6,463 nt of DNA, taken from positions 1 through 6,463 of the forward strand of contig CAMRBT010000087.1 in assembly GCA_947040475.1 (NCBI GenBank), written 5' to 3'. The notes beneath the pieces are model-generated. The model made no database searches, was not told where the DNA came from, and saw nothing but the letters and a program-made list of their open reading frames with translations. The stretch's first letter is position 1. Each line of letters begins with the position of its first letter. Of this stretch, positions 5,901-6,463 are shown one piece after another. Origin of the DNA: an uncultured Brevinema sp. (lineage in GTDB: Bacteria; Spirochaetota; Brevinematia; Brevinematales; Brevinemataceae). Position numbers and translations under genes: made by a program.

Positions 5901-6463
5901 GTATTGTCTAACTTTGAAAATATCAATGTTTTAGTACTTGATACAGAAGTTTATTCTAATACTGGTGGACAAGCGTCCAAATCAACACCTTTAGGTGCTC
6001 AAGCTCAATTTGCTCATGCTGGCAAATCAACAGGTAAAAAGAATCTTGGTTTAATGATGGCTACTTATGGACATGTATATGTTGCTCAAATTGCTATGGG
6101 TTCTAATAAAGCTCAAGCACTAAAAGTAATGCAAGAAGCTGAAGCTTATCCAGGACCATCTTTAATTATCGCTTATTCCCCATGTATTGCTCACGGATTA
6201 AAAGGTGGACTAGTGAATGCTCAAGCAGAAGAAAAATTAGCAGTGGATTCAGGCTATTACCATTTATGGAGATACAACCCAAGTCTTGAGGCTGAAGGTA
6301 AAAATCCATTTATCTTAGACTCTAAAGCTCCTAATTTTGAATTGTTCCAACAGTTCATCGGTCATGAAGTACGTTTTAACGCTCTAGGAAGATCATTCCC
6401 AGAACGTGCAAAAATGCTTTTTGAACAAGCTGAAGCACAAGCTAAAAATACTTATAAACATTA
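2976..6463 (+). CDS. nifJ: Pyruvate:ferredoxin (flavodoxin) oxidoreductase, stop codon cut off by window end
   Basis: This single-chain cytoplasmic PFOR converts pyruvate and CoA to acetyl-CoA and CO2 and passes two electrons to ferredoxin or flavodoxin. The frame is open for 1162 codons; the window ends on TA, probably the first two bases of the stop. Residue numbering follows the Desulfovibrio africanus enzyme closely: T31 in YPITPST, E64 and R114 at the active site; POR (gamma) region with GLGADGTVGANK (423-434); EKR motif (675-677); two 4Fe-4S sites C691/694/697/701 and C744/747/750/754; proximal-cluster cysteines C812, C815, C840 and C1070; and the thiamine diphosphate motif GDGWAYDIG (961-969) through SNTGGQ with N995. 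It lacks the roughly 65-residue C-terminal extension that shields the D. africanus enzyme from oxygen. Codons are strongly biased (GGT, GAA, CAA, CGT), suggesting high expression. It has its own promoter region and is unlinked in function to the dnaX operon. Spirochaete and clostridial PFORs look closest. Confidence 0.97.
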   Translation, partial: MAAKIMTIDANKATAYVAYAFSDVAAIYPITPSTSMAEQCDIWAVQGKKNIFGDTLIVSELQSEGGAAGAVHGSLLAGALTTTFTASQGLLLMIPNMYKIAGELLPTVFHVSARTIATHALSIYGDHSDVMACRQTGWAMLASNSVQEAHDYAIVAHLTTIKSRVPFLHFFDGFRTSHEIQKVEILENEDYLKLVDMKKIQEFRDRGLSCNKPVTRGSAQTPDVYFQAFEARNPFYENLADTVQETMNEVSKVTGRKLSTVEYYGAPDADRVIIAMGSIIKVAQASVDALMKKGEKVGVLAVHLFRPFPTAHILKAIPKSVKSIAILDRCKELGAPGEPLYLDVCEAYKDIKNAPTIVGGRFGLSSKNTTPTHILSVFNNLSISEPKNDFTIGITDDVTFKSLPVTDQLDAVPAGTIECKFYGLGADGTVGANKNSISIIGDNTDLNVQAYFDYDSKKSGGFTISNVRFGKASVDLPYLIENPTFVSCSLPSYIYKYNMIKGLRKGGTFLLNTSWTLEEAQEKLPNYMKRYFAENDINFYIINANHLAREIGMRQSNTILQAAFFKLADIIPYEEAIGFMKESAKKSYGRKGDAIVEMNYKAIDSGAENLQKVTIKPEWKSVEGNFELDVVKNAPAFVTAIAIPINQLEGEGLPVSTFAGEFVDGTLTSGTTQYEKRYISDIVPEWLEDNCIQCNQCAFVCPHAVIRPFLIDANEMKTKPEMATLTATGATDLQYKISTSVADCTGCSACVDICPGKGGKKALEMKDVATQKEEQVNFDWLFTNCKPKNPFGKNNAKAVQFEQPLFEFHAACPGCGETPYIKLVTQLFGDRMMIANTTGCSSIYGASSPSTPYTPNHDGFGPSWANSLFEDNAEFGFGMHIARKKLRERLATHVEQALEAKALSNPAPFKAWLEGKDSNDQARDLANDAMVAAKSETSDHGKKIQDLQDFFIKPSTWLFGGDGWAYDIGFGGLDHVLSNFENINVLVLDTEVYSNTGGQASKSTPLGAQAQFAHAGKSTGKKNLGLMMATYGHVYVAQIAMGSNKAQALKVMQEAEAYPGPSLIIAYSPCIAHGLKGGLVNAQAEEKLAVDSGYYHLWRYNPSLEAEGKNPFILDSKAPNFELFQQFIGHEVRFNALGRSFPERAKMLFEQAEAQAKNTYKH

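Noticed and set aside
1..6463. An undescribed multi-gene system, phage or defence island, or mobile element
   Set aside because: All four genes are ordinary housekeeping or energy-metabolism genes, and no transposase, integrase, terminal repeats or CRISPR-like spaced repeats are visible.

Overview
The window comes from a low-GC (by eye about one third G+C), probably anaerobic bacterium. All four genes lie on the + strand. The set is an apparent DNA replication/recombination operon, dnaX-ybaB-recR, followed after an AT-rich gap by a very large, separately expressed gene for pyruvate:ferredoxin oxidoreductase (PFOR, nifJ). The gene order dnaX-ybaB-recR is common across bacteria. The PFOR and the style of the proteins recall spirochaetes (Treponema, Brachyspira, Brevinema) and also clostridia. 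I lean weakly to Spirochaetota but cannot fix the phylum from this sequence. UGA is not used as a sense codon in any of the genes read.

Region 1-2646 holds dnaX (clamp-loader tau/gamma subunit, 568 aa, starting at base 1), ybaB (100 aa, divergent nucleoid-associated protein) and recR (202 aa, GTG start). The gaps are only 10 and 17 bases, and ybaB and recR each have a good ribosome binding site. The dnaX gene has an ordinary AAA+ and collar part, then a long repeat-bearing, probably disordered tail. The boundary between the two is a run of ten G, in an otherwise AT-rich gene. A slip in either direction would give a gamma-like short product of about 411 or 435 aa.

Region 2647-2975 has no gene. 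It holds an AT-rich intrinsic terminator (2711-2749), a 16-base inverted repeat, two candidate promoters (TG-extended -10 at 2866-2871; TATAAT at 2895-2900), a possible FNR-type site in the leader, and a perfect AGGAGG.

Region 2976-6463 is the PFOR gene, open from its ATG to the last complete codon (1162 aa). The window stops two bases (TA) into the next codon, most likely the stop. All cofactor ligands known from the Desulfovibrio africanus enzyme are recognisable. PFOR turns pyruvate and CoA into acetyl-CoA, CO2 and reduced ferredoxin, which fits a fermentative anaerobe. There is no obvious functional link with the upstream operon.

I see no mobile element, CRISPR array, RNA gene or defence system. 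The most unusual material is the G10 tract and the repeat-built tail of DnaX.
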